Source: Aliiroseovarius sp. F47248L
GTDB lineage: Bacteria > Pseudomonadota > Alphaproteobacteria > Rhodobacterales > Rhodobacteraceae
NCBI RefSeq assembly: GCF_023016085.1
Contig: NZ_JALKBF010000001.1
Span: forward strand, 2,999,194 to 3,063,193
Length of the DNA stretch: 64,000 nt
Direction: 5' to 3'
The notes under the pieces were generated by a model. That model was given only the letters and a program-made list of their open reading frames with translations, was not told where the DNA came from and did not search any database. Positions 28,501-35,826 of this stretch are shown here, in pieces; position 1 is the first letter of the stretch, and each line of letters begins with the position of its first letter. Position numbers and translations under genes: made by a program.

Positions 28501-29232
28501 GTTAACCCCGCCGCCGCGCGGGTTCGGGCAGGTGAGGATGTGCACCGCGTCTATGGTTCGAAACCCGGCGCCTACGGAGCCGGTCTTCAGGCGTTGATTG
28601 ACGAGCGGCTCTGGGCGAATAAGGCCGATCTGGCCGATGCCTATCTGGAATGGGGCGGTTACGCCTATGGTGCGGGCAGCGAAGGTGCGCGTGACCGCGA
28701 AGGGTTCGAGGCGCGATTGGGCCAGGTCGAAGCCATCGTGCAGAACCAAGACAACCGCGAACACGACCTTCTGGACAGCGACGATTACTACCAGTTCGAA
28801 GGCGGTGCGGCGGCGGCGGTATCAACCCTGCAAGGGCGCGACCGACCGATCTATCACAACGACCACTCCCGCCCTGAACGCCCCGTCATTCGCACACTGG
28901 ATGACGAGATTGGGCGCGTGGTGCGGTCACGTGTCGTGAACCCGAAATGGATCGATGGGGTGAAGCGCCACGGCTACAAAGGTGCATTCGAAATCGCGGC
29001 GACCGTGGACTATATGTTTGCCTTTGCCGCCACCACTGGGGCTGTGAAAGGACACCATTTCGATCTGATCTATTCAGCTTTCATCGACGATAATGACACG
29101 CGGGAGTTCATCGACGAAAACAACGCGCCCGCCCTGAAGGAAATCGCCGAACGCCTGACGGAAGCGATCGAACGCGGGTTGTGGATGCCCCGGTCCAACT
29201 CGGCACGAGCGCGGCTGGATGCGCTTAGATGA
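25534..29232 (+). CDS. cobN: Cobaltochelatase subunit CobN
   Basis: A 1232-residue large subunit of the ATP-dependent aerobic cobaltochelatase (CobNST), which inserts Co(II) into hydrogenobyrinic acid a,c-diamide. Recognised by magnesium-chelatase H-like blocks: [58 protein letters not shown]-type residues (27150-27255), and the C-terminal [20 protein letters not shown]. The ATG at 25534 has AAAGGG upstream. Only 64 bp separate it from the antisense small gene, so it may have its own promoter there. CobS and CobT are not in the window. Confidence 0.97.
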   Translation: [1232 protein letters not shown]

Positions 29233-29702
29233 AACCCCACAAGATATCGCCCGACGAAGACACTGCGCCGATCCTTGCGCTGCTACATCGGGCATTTGCT
29301 GGGATGGAAGGGCGCATTGATCCCCCCAGTTCGCTGCACCGTCTGACCAATGCCGGGATCGCAAAACAAGTACGCGACGGAGAGGTTTGGGTCATCGGCG
29401 ACACAGCTTGCGTGTTCCTGACGCCCCTTCCGGATGCAACGCCCCCCGCGCTTTACATCGGGAAGCTGGCGGTTGATCCCTCCGCTCGTGGGCTGGGATT
29501 GGCGCGAACTCTGATGACGCTGGTCGAAAGACGGGCGAAAGCCTTGGGGTTTGAGCAACTGGTTTTGCAGACCCGTGTCGAACTCGTCGAAAATCACGCG
29601 ATCTTCAAGAAACTTGGGTTCGTTAAAACCGCTGAAATTGTGCATCCCGGATATGATCGTCCAACGTCATACCGGTTCGAGAAAACCCTGCGTGGGCGCT
29701 AG
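29229..29702 (+). CDS. GNAT family N-acetyltransferase coupled to cobN
   Basis: A 157-residue acetyltransferase with motif A LAVDPSARGLGLARTLMTLVE and FEQLVLQTRVELVENHAIFKKLGF. The N-terminus has DTAPILALLHRAFAGMEGRIDPPSS. The start overlaps the cobN stop (ATGA), so translation is coupled to CobN. This is the second acetyltransferase in the cob block; it is not closely similar to the one after cobW. Substrate unknown. Its stop shares a CTAG tetramer with the convergent lipoprotein gene. Confidence 0.87.
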   Translation: MKPHKISPDEDTAPILALLHRAFAGMEGRIDPPSSLHRLTNAGIAKQVRDGEVWVIGDTACVFLTPLPDATPPALYIGKLAVDPSARGLGLARTLMTLVERRAKALGFEQLVLQTRVELVENHAIFKKLGFVKTAEIVHPGYDRPTSYRFEKTLRGR

Positions 29703-30013
29703 CTACAATCAATCTCGGCCCGCTGGATGGCTTGATCGCCAGACAGAGACCCCTCGACGACATTGCAACCGGTAGCCTGTTCAATCGCGGTTTTGGCACG
29801 GGCGAGGACGACGGGAATGCGTGGCAGGGCTTCGAAGCTCGTGCGATAGACTTCGACCCAGTTTTCGCGCCGATGGATCGAGAAGGTCGATCCTTCCACA
29901 GTCTCCCGTTTGACAGACGTATCTGCCGACATGAATTGCGGGCTGGGGTTGTCGCAGGCGGCAACAAGCAGACCTGCTGCCAGTATGGCTGGGTAGAAAC
30001 GGATAGGCTTCAC
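29699..30013 (-). CDS. Small hypothetical lipoprotein
   Basis: A 104-residue protein with a bacterial lipobox: residues 11-20 read LAAGLLVAAC, with Cys20 as lipidation site. The mature part has a second Cys pair (TGCN and DCS) that could form a disulfide, and a THNVE-like core WVEVYRTSFEALPRIPVVLARAKTAIEQATG. The GTG at 30013 is preceded by GGAG at 7 nt; an upstream frame to 30073 lacks signal-peptide logic. Probably outer-membrane anchored; function unknown. It is divergent from the membrane protein gene at 30174. Confidence 0.7.
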   Translation of the reverse strand: MKPIRFYPAILAAGLLVAACDNPSPQFMSADTSVKRETVEGSTFSIHRRENWVEVYRTSFEALPRIPVVLARAKTAIEQATGCNVVEGSLSGDQAIQRAEIDCS

Positions 30014-30110
30014 ACTGTCACTCCTGTTTTGGGCAGATTGCGCTTGGATGGTTAACAACCGGTTAACACTCAAGGGAGCTCAGGTGCGACAACATGTTCA
30101 CCGCTTTTGC

Positions 30111-30139
30111 TTGTCTTGGAGTACACCTGTCTCTAATAA
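30111..30139 (+). promoter_or_regulatory. Putative sigma-70 promoter of the membrane protein gene
   Basis: TTGTCT (30111-30116) and TAATAA (30134-30139) are separated by 17 bp, 35 bp before the ATG at 30174. The operator-like repeat at 30139-30158 begins at the -10 end and covers the expected transcription start. Confidence 0.5.
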
Positions 30140-30158
30140 TATTCACAAATATGAATAT
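30139..30158. promoter_or_regulatory. ATTC-N8-GAAT inverted repeat, possible SqrR/BigR-type operator
   Basis: ATATTCA at 30139-30145 mirrors TGAATAT at 30152-30158 (6-bp centre). The inner part reads ATTC-ACAAATAT-GAAT, the spacing reported for SqrR/BigR ArsR-family repressors that respond to persulfide. It overlaps the likely transcription start of the gene at 30174, which suits repression. No arsR-type gene is in the window. Confidence 0.55.
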
Positions 30159-30173
30159 GAATGGAGAGATCCA

Positions 30174-31379
30174 ATGCAAGTCAATCGCCCAGCGGACAAG
30201 TATTCGCCGCTCTATTTTCTGGCGTCTGTCGGCGCCGGTGGCCTAACGGTTACGTTCTTCATGTATCTGATGTTCTGGGTGCCCCACAAAGGTCGCCCCG
30301 TGCCTGTTTTCGAGGACATTTTCGCAGCGCTTGGCTCGGGATCGCTTGGTCTGAAGATCGCCATTGCTGTCGCGTTGGCCGGTATTGCAACCTTTGTGTT
30401 TCTGAACATGAAATATCTGGTGTGGAACCTCAAAGCGTTCGCGGCTTTTCGCAAGACGGACGCCTATGAGACGTTGAAGAATTCAAATGCCGAGACCACC
30501 ATTCTGGCCATGCCGCTTGCCCTTGCGATGAGCGTGAACGCGCTGTTCATCGTCGGCTTGGTGTTCGTGCCGGGCCTGTGGTCGATCGTCGAATACCTGT
30601 TCCCTTTCGCGATGGCGGCGTTTCTGGCCATCGGCATTCAGGCGCTGATCTATATCGGTGATTTCCTTGGGCGGGTGCTGACAAAAGGGGGCGTCTTCGA
30701 TGTCACCGCACATAACAGCTTTGCCCAGATGCTGCCGGCCTTTGCACTTTCGATGATCGCGGTCGGTTTCTCGGCGCCTGCTGCGATGAGCACAAACTCG
30801 GTCGTCGTCGGTGTCTCTCTGGTTGGGTCCACATTCTTCGGGATGGCGTCAATCATCTATGGTGCGCTGGCCTTGTTCACGGCATTCAGTTCGATGCTGC
30901 ACTACGGCACGTCGAAAGAAACCGCGCCGACGCTTCTGATCGTGATCCCGCTGATGACTGTTCTTGGCATCATGGCCTTGCGCCAGAGCCACGGCCTGCA
31001 CGCCACCTTTGATGCGCATGTCACCGCTGGGGAAACCATGGTCTTCTTGGCCCGGTTGCTGACCATTCAGGTGCTGTTCGGTCTGATGGGTCTGGTTGTC
31101 TTGGCCCGCCATGGATACTGGAAAAGCTACGTTCTTGGCAGTGAAACCTCGCCGGGATCCTATGCGCTGGTCTGCCCCGGTGTAGCCTTGTCGGTGCTGA
31201 CGCAGTTCTTCGTGAATGCTGGGTTGGTGCAAGCGGGCGTGGTGGACAAGTACTCGGTGATCTACTGGATTGTGACGGCGATCGCGATTGCCTTCCAGTT
31301 TGCCATGGTTGCCATGGTCTTCCGCCTGAACAAGCAGCATTTCGGGCGCGCGACACCACAGGCTGTGCCTGCTGAGTGA
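30174..31379 (+). CDS. Ten-helix membrane protein, SLAC1/TehA-like; possibly TsoY family
   Basis: A 401-residue integral membrane protein with about ten hydrophobic segments. It starts KYSPLYFLASVGAGGLTVTFFMYLMF and includes LLTIQVLFGLMGLVVLARHGYW and ALVCPGVALSVLTQFFVNAGLV. The overall look recalls the TehA/SLAC1 voltage-dependent anion channel class. From memory it also resembles the 'TsoY family (seleno)protein' group, where the residue at Cys334 (VCPG) could be selenocysteine in relatives; I could not verify this. The ATG at 30174 has GGAGAG upstream. An ATTC-N8-GAAT repeat covers the promoter. A terminator follows at 31404. Confidence 0.7.
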   Translation: MQVNRPADKYSPLYFLASVGAGGLTVTFFMYLMFWVPHKGRPVPVFEDIFAALGSGSLGLKIAIAVALAGIATFVFLNMKYLVWNLKAFAAFRKTDAYETLKNSNAETTILAMPLALAMSVNALFIVGLVFVPGLWSIVEYLFPFAMAAFLAIGIQALIYIGDFLGRVLTKGGVFDVTAHNSFAQMLPAFALSMIAVGFSAPAAMSTNSVVVGVSLVGSTFFGMASIIYGALALFTAFSSMLHYGTSKETAPTLLIVIPLMTVLGIMALRQSHGLHATFDAHVTAGETMVFLARLLTIQVLFGLMGLVVLARHGYWKSYVLGSETSPGSYALVCPGVALSVLTQFFVNAGLVQAGVVDKYSVIYWIVTAIAIAFQFAMVAMVFRLNKQHFGRATPQAVPAE

Positions 31380-31403
31380 CCTAAATTCCGCAGAAAATTT
31401 TGG

Positions 31404-31434
31404 GGGCGTGCCAGAACGGCGCGCCCTCTCTTGC
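31404..31434 (+). terminator. Putative terminator after the 30174-31379 gene
   Basis: GGGCGTGCC (31404-31412) pairs with GGCGCGCCC (31418-31426) with one G-U pair and a 5-nt loop, 24 bp past the stop, followed by a short pyrimidine stretch TCTCTT. The U-tract is weak, so leakage into cobO is possible. Confidence 0.6.
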
Positions 31435-31486
31435 ATCTGGGCCTTATGACCCGCACAGTGATGGATAAGCAATTCATGAGGACACC

Positions 31487-32095
31487 ATGACCGTAGATCC
31501 CGACCGCCACGCCTCGAAGATGGCCAAGAAGAAAGCCGCCCGCGATAAGATCATGGCGACCAAGACCGACAAAAAGGGCTTGATCATCGTCCATACCGGC
31601 AAAGGCAAAGGCAAAAGCTCGGCCGCGTTCGGAATGATCTTCCGCTGCATCGCGGCTGGAATGAAAAGTGCCGTGGTGCAGTTCATCAAGGGCGGAATGG
31701 ATTGCGGCGAACGTGATCTGATCAATGCCAAGTTTGGCGATATTTGCGAATTCCACACGATGGGCGAGGGCTTTACCTGGGAAACCCAGGATCGCACGCG
31801 CGACATCGAAATGGCCCAAGCGGCGTGGGAGAAGTCGAAAGAACTGATCCGCGATGCCACAAACACCATGGTTTTGCTGGACGAGATCAACATCGCTATC
31901 CGCTACGACTATGTCGATGTGAACGAGGTGGTCAAATTCCTTGTGGAAGAAAAACCCGAGATGACTCACGTGGTTCTGACCGGGCGTAATGCTGCAGACG
32001 AGTTGATAGAAATCGCCGATCTGGTGACCGAGATGGAGCTGATCAAGCACCCGTTCCGGTCGGGCATCAAGGCGCAACAAGGGGTCGAATTCTAG
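31487..32095 (+). CDS. cobO: Cob(I)yrinic acid a,c-diamide adenosyltransferase (CobO/BtuR type)
   Basis: A 202-residue ATP:corrinoid adenosyltransferase that adds the upper adenosyl ligand. The P-loop is HTGKGKGKSSAAFG. Other family blocks are VVQFIKGGMDCGERDLI, GEGFTWETQD, VLLDEINIAIRYDYVD, HVVLTGRNAADELIEIADLVTEM and KHPFRSGIKAQQGVEF. The N-terminal ~30 residues are basic, as in relatives. ATGAGGACACC precedes the ATG. It is placed between two B12-unrelated-looking genes but close to cobN. Confidence 0.96.
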   Translation: MTVDPDRHASKMAKKKAARDKIMATKTDKKGLIIVHTGKGKGKSSAAFGMIFRCIAAGMKSAVVQFIKGGMDCGERDLINAKFGDICEFHTMGEGFTWETQDRTRDIEMAQAAWEKSKELIRDATNTMVLLDEINIAIRYDYVDVNEVVKFLVEEKPEMTHVVLTGRNAADELIEIADLVTEMELIKHPFRSGIKAQQGVEF

Positions 32096-32115
32096 ACCTC
32101 CAAGGAGGACGACAG

Positions 32116-32427
32116 ATGCCCAAATTCTATATCGCCTATCACGAACCGCGCGACGTGCCTGACGACAAGAAGGCCGACATGCAGGCCGCATATAAAGCAT
32201 GGATATCCAAGTATTCCGACGCTTTCGTTATGCCGGAAACGCCCTTCAAGGCGCAATGGACCGTGGATGGTGACGGTGCGCGCGAAGGGTTCAAACAGCC
32301 GATGATGGGCTTTTGCATCATCGAAGCGGCCGACGCAGATGCGGCGCTGGCGATCGCCAGTGAGAATTCTTTCCTTCAGATGGGCACCATTCATCTGGCA
32401 GAAATGATGGAGATGCCGGGCGACTGA
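32116..32427 (+). CDS. YciI-like small protein downstream of cobO
   Basis: A 103-residue protein starting MPKFYIAYHEPRDVPDDKKADMQ, with a dimeric alpha-beta barrel look reminiscent of YciI/DGPF proteins: FKAQWTVDGDG, MMGFCIIEAADADAALAIASEN, then a terminal LAEMMEMPGD. The function is unknown. CAAGGAGG precedes the ATG by 9 nt, and the gene lies 20 bp behind cobO, so they are probably co-transcribed. There are no metal-binding residues beyond scattered His. Confidence 0.7.
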   Translation: MPKFYIAYHEPRDVPDDKKADMQAAYKAWISKYSDAFVMPETPFKAQWTVDGDGAREGFKQPMMGFCIIEAADADAALAIASENSFLQMGTIHLAEMMEMPGD

Positions 32428-32436
32428 CCACCCGCG

Positions 32437-34092
32437 TCAACTCTTCCGCCCGATATCTCGCAAGTCGTCCAGTGTCATGCTGGGTGTGGCGACCTGCGGG
32501 TCAAGAACCAGCTCGATCACCGCCAATCTGTCAGCGGCTTGGGCGCGGGCAAACGCATCGGCAAAATCTGCACCATCGGTTACGGACTCGCCATGCCCGC
32601 CGTAAGCCTTTGCAAGGGCGGCGAAATCGGGGTTGGCCATGTCGGTGCCGGATACACGCCCCGGATAGGTGCGTTCCTGATGCATCCTGATCGTGCCGTA
32701 TCGACCATTGTTGGCAATAATCGCGATCGGTTTCGCACCATGCTGCATTGCAGTCGACATTTCGTTCAGGGTCATCTGAAACTCACCATCTCCCAGCCAC
32801 GCCACGACGGTGCAATCGGGGTGTTCAAGACTGGCGGCGACCGCGGCGGGAAACCCATATCCCATTGACCCGGAGGTCGGTGCAAGTTGCGTTCTATGCT
32901 GTTTGAAGCTGAAGTAACGATGCAGCCAAGTCGCGTAGTTTCCAGCCCCATTTGTGACGATGGCATTGTCGGGAAGATTTTTGGAGAGCCAAAGAACGAC
33001 CTCCTCCATCTTCACATCGCCCGGCGTGATGACGGGTTCTTGAAACGCCTCATAGTCCCGACGTGCGGATCGGGTCCAGTCTGCCCAGCGGGGCGTGGCT
33101 GTTCCGTTGGTGCGCACAAGGGCAGCCAGCGCCTCTGGCCCGGTTGCAACCAGCCCCAGATCGGCGTGATAGACACGCCCCAACTCGTCGGGGTCGGGAT
33201 AGACATGTACGATCCGTTTGCCAGTGGCGGCGGGATTCAGAATTTCGTATCCGCCGGTCACACTATCACCCAGGCGTGATCCCAGCACGATCAGTGTGTC
33301 GGCATCGCACATACGCGCGCCCAGTTTCGGGTTCATGCCTACCCCAGGGTCGCCAACATAGTTCGGGTGGCGGTTGTCCATGAAGTCTTGTCGGCGGAAA
33401 GTACAGGCGACAGGCAAGTCATGCGCCTCGGCAAAGCGGGCAAGGTTATAAGCGGCGTCTTGGGTCCAGCCCGGCCCACCCGCGATCACCAAAGGGGCTT
33501 GCGCGTCCGCCAATATTGCGGTGATCGCTTGTGCGTCCTCTGCGGTGACATGCCCGTTCGTGCGCGCCATGGCGGGGCGATCCGGCACATCGACGCGGGC
33601 GCTCAGCATATCCTCGGGCAGGGCCACCACCACCGGGCCGGGGCGGCCTGATCGGGCCATGTGAAAGGCACGCGCCAGATACTCAGGCAGCCGCTCGGTC
33701 TGGTCCACTTCGCAGGCCCATTTGGCCAGCGTGCCGAAAACAGCGCGATAATCGACTTCCTGAAACGCCTCGCGGTCACGATGGCCGCGCGCGATCTGAC
33801 CGACAAAAACCACCATAGGTGTGCTGTCCTGCTGGGCAACGTGGATGCCGGACGCGGCGTTGGTTGCCCCGGGACCTCGGGTAACGAACAAAACACCTGG
33901 TTCCCCGGTCAGTTTGCCATGCGCTTCGGCCATCATCGCCGCGCCGCCTTCCTGACGACAAACGACGTTCTCGATTCCACTGTCGTGCAGCCCGTCCAAC
34001 GCCGCCAGAAAGCTTTCACCAGGGACCGAGAACACGCGGCGCACGCCTTCGGTTTTCAGGTGATCGACCAGTATCTGTCCGCCATGCCGCAT
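32437..34092 (-). CDS. Thiamine pyrophosphate-binding protein (acetolactate synthase-like)
   Basis: A 551-residue TPP-dependent enzyme of the acetohydroxyacid synthase/oxalyl-CoA decarboxylase/benzoylformate group. The N-domain has FSVPGESFLAALDG, RQEGGAAMMAEAHGKLTG (catalytic Glu of the TPP site) and VTRGPGATNAASGIHVAQQDSTP. The C-domain has GDGEFQMTLNEMSTAMQH (metal/TPP motif G-D-G...). No regulatory-subunit gene is adjacent, so it is probably not the anabolic IlvB. The exact reaction is unknown. It is convergent with the cobO-YciI pair and divergent from the FMN reductase. Confidence 0.88.
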   Translation of the reverse strand: MRHGGQILVDHLKTEGVRRVFSVPGESFLAALDGLHDSGIENVVCRQEGGAAMMAEAHGKLTGEPGVLFVTRGPGATNAASGIHVAQQDSTPMVVFVGQIARGHRDREAFQEVDYRAVFGTLAKWACEVDQTERLPEYLARAFHMARSGRPGPVVVALPEDMLSARVDVPDRPAMARTNGHVTAEDAQAITAILADAQAPLVIAGGPGWTQDAAYNLARFAEAHDLPVACTFRRQDFMDNRHPNYVGDPGVGMNPKLGARMCDADTLIVLGSRLGDSVTGGYEILNPAATGKRIVHVYPDPDELGRVYHADLGLVATGPEALAALVRTNGTATPRWADWTRSARRDYEAFQEPVITPGDVKMEEVVLWLSKNLPDNAIVTNGAGNYATWLHRYFSFKQHRTQLAPTSGSMGYGFPAAVAASLEHPDCTVVAWLGDGEFQMTLNEMSTAMQHGAKPIAIIANNGRYGTIRMHQERTYPGRVSGTDMANPDFAALAKAYGGHGESVTDGADFADAFARAQAADRLAVIELVLDPQVATPSMTLDDLRDIGRKS

Positions 34093-34174
34093 GGTTGCGT
34101 CCCTTTTCTCTTTTCAGCCGTTGACCTTACCCATCCAACACCGCACTTTTACGGACGCGAAACAGGAGGCTGAA

Positions 34175-34720
34175 TTGTCCAAACACCGATTGCTTGGCAT
34201 GTCCGGATCATTGCGTAAAGACGCAACGAACCGGTTTTTGATCCGAAATGCCGCGCGCCTGTATGGCGACGCCGAGTTTACCGAAGCTGATCTTGATCTG
34301 CCGCTTTACAATGCCGACGACGAAGACGCGCAAGGTGCCCCTGACAGCGTGGTCCGACTGGCCGGGCAAATCGCGGTGGCGGATGCCGTCGTCATCTCTA
34401 CGCCCGAGTATAACAGTATGCTTTCTGGTGTGTTAAAAAACGCGCTAGATTGGGTCAGTCGCGTGAAACCCTTACCATGGACAGATAAGCCGGTTGCCGT
34501 GGTGTCCGCCGCAGCCGGTCGGTCGGGAGGTGTGCGTGCACAAAACTCGCTGGTGTTGGCGATTATGCCTTTCCAGCCGCGCCTGATCACCGGTCCATCC
34601 GTGGCCATTGCGGGCAGCCGTCAGGAATTTGACGATGACGGGAAGTTAAAAAGCGAACGCTACGAAGCCACCCTGCAAACCCTGATGAACAAACTGCGGA
34701 CGGAAGTTGAGCGGGAATAG
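34175..34720 (+). CDS. NADPH-dependent FMN reductase family protein
   Basis: A 181-residue flavodoxin-like reductase. It has the phosphate-binding GMSGSLRKDATNRFLI near the N-terminus, the STPEYNSMLSGVLKNALDWVSR signature (flavin contacts, residues ~76-97), and SAAAGRSGGVRAQNSL. It likely reduces FMN or quinones using NADPH. The start is TTG at 34175, because CAGGAGG ends five nt before it and the family begins here. An ATG at 34091 would overlap the TPP gene start in antisense. It is convergent with the FAD oxidase. Confidence 0.88.
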   Translation: MSKHRLLGMSGSLRKDATNRFLIRNAARLYGDAEFTEADLDLPLYNADDEDAQGAPDSVVRLAGQIAVADAVVISTPEYNSMLSGVLKNALDWVSRVKPLPWTDKPVAVVSAAAGRSGGVRAQNSLVLAIMPFQPRLITGPSVAIAGSRQEFDDDGKLKSERYEATLQTLMNKLRTEVERE

Positions 34721-34731
34721 GCTGCTTGCTG

Positions 34732-35763
34732 TTATAGACTTGCTTCGACCCTGAACGCATTGGGGATCGTATCGCACCCATCTAACACCAGATCGGCCAT
34801 AACCTCGCCGACCTTCGGCCCCATGCCGAAGCCGATCTTGAAACCACCGTTGGCGATGAAGTGATCTGGCCTGCCGGGATAGTGCCCCAGCATTGGTGCG
34901 CGTGACTTCGCGCGTGGGCGCACCCCGGCCCAGCGTTCGATTACTGGGGCCTCAGCGATGGCGGGGCACACTTCACGCGCACGCGCGATCACATCGTCAA
35001 GTGCCGCGTCGCAGCCTGAAGGATCTTCAAACTCACGTTCACTGGTCGATCCGATGGCCACCGTGCCATTGGCATGGGGGATAATATGTAGCGTATCGGC
35101 GAATAACTGCGGCAGGTCAGCGGCGCCGTGGCGCAGCAGGGCGCTTTGACCTTTCACGCCGTTGCCTACGGGCTTGCCCAACTCATGCGACAGCGCCAGC
35201 AATCCCTGCCAGCCGGTCGCCCAGACGATGCGGCCTTCTTCGCGCCCTTCACCCACGACCTCGCCACCCTTGGCGCACACTGCGTCTGCAATTGCCTTTG
35301 AAGCCAGTCGCGGGTTCATGCGCGCGGTCAGCGTGTCGTGGATCAAGTATCCGGTCGGGCTGTCAGGTGCCCATCCTGCAAAGTCGGTGACGGGCCGAAC
35401 GTCCCACACCGCCTTCCCCTGCCACAAACTCGCGGCCTCGGCCTTTCGGTCGCGGGCAAGGGTCAGGGCGCGGTCGTCCGCGATGGGTTGCAGGCGCCCT
35501 GTGCGCCCATAACCGGACGACAGACCAGACACCGACTCGACCTTGGCCCAGTAATCTTCCGCCATGATCAGGCTGTCGAACTGAAAGGCTTTCTTGGCAT
35601 TCCAGCGTTCGGGAACATGGGGTGCCAGTGCGCCCACAAGCCCGCCAGATGACCCGGCCCCAACGCCGTTCGGGTCGATCACCCGCACCTTTGCGCCGCG
35701 CGCCGCACAACTCCACGCAACAGACAGGCCGAAAATGCCTGCGCCGTAAATGGTCACATCCAT
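34732..35763 (-). CDS. FAD-dependent amino-acid oxidase family protein, possible MnmC2-like oxidase
   Basis: A 343-residue DAO-family flavoprotein. FAD-binding GxGxxG is in VTIYGAGIFGLSVAW; then GGLVGALAPHVPERW, a central VIWATGWQGLL-type strand, and the family C-terminal block ERWAGVRPRAKSRAPMLG. A 63-bp gap separates it from the divergent MnmD methyltransferase gene. In E. coli both activities are fused in MnmC, where this fold oxidises cmnm5s2U to nm5s2U in tRNA. The pairing hints at a split MnmC, but glycine or D-amino-acid oxidase is the alternative. The ATG at 35763 is chosen over a TTG at 35772. Confidence 0.78.
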   Translation of the reverse strand: MDVTIYGAGIFGLSVAWSCAARGAKVRVIDPNGVGAGSSGGLVGALAPHVPERWNAKKAFQFDSLIMAEDYWAKVESVSGLSSGYGRTGRLQPIADDRALTLARDRKAEAASLWQGKAVWDVRPVTDFAGWAPDSPTGYLIHDTLTARMNPRLASKAIADAVCAKGGEVVGEGREEGRIVWATGWQGLLALSHELGKPVGNGVKGQSALLRHGAADLPQLFADTLHIIPHANGTVAIGSTSEREFEDPSGCDAALDDVIARAREVCPAIAEAPVIERWAGVRPRAKSRAPMLGHYPGRPDHFIANGGFKIGFGMGPKVGEVMADLVLDGCDTIPNAFRVEASL

Positions 35764-35826
35764 GATTGCCAAAGCATCGGTCCTTCTTCATGGTCACGCG
35801 CGTTGGGCCGAGTTCTAGGGCAAGTC

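Noticed and set aside
31262..32200. 312-residue minus-strand open frame
   Set aside because: Antisense to the end of the 30174 gene and cobO.
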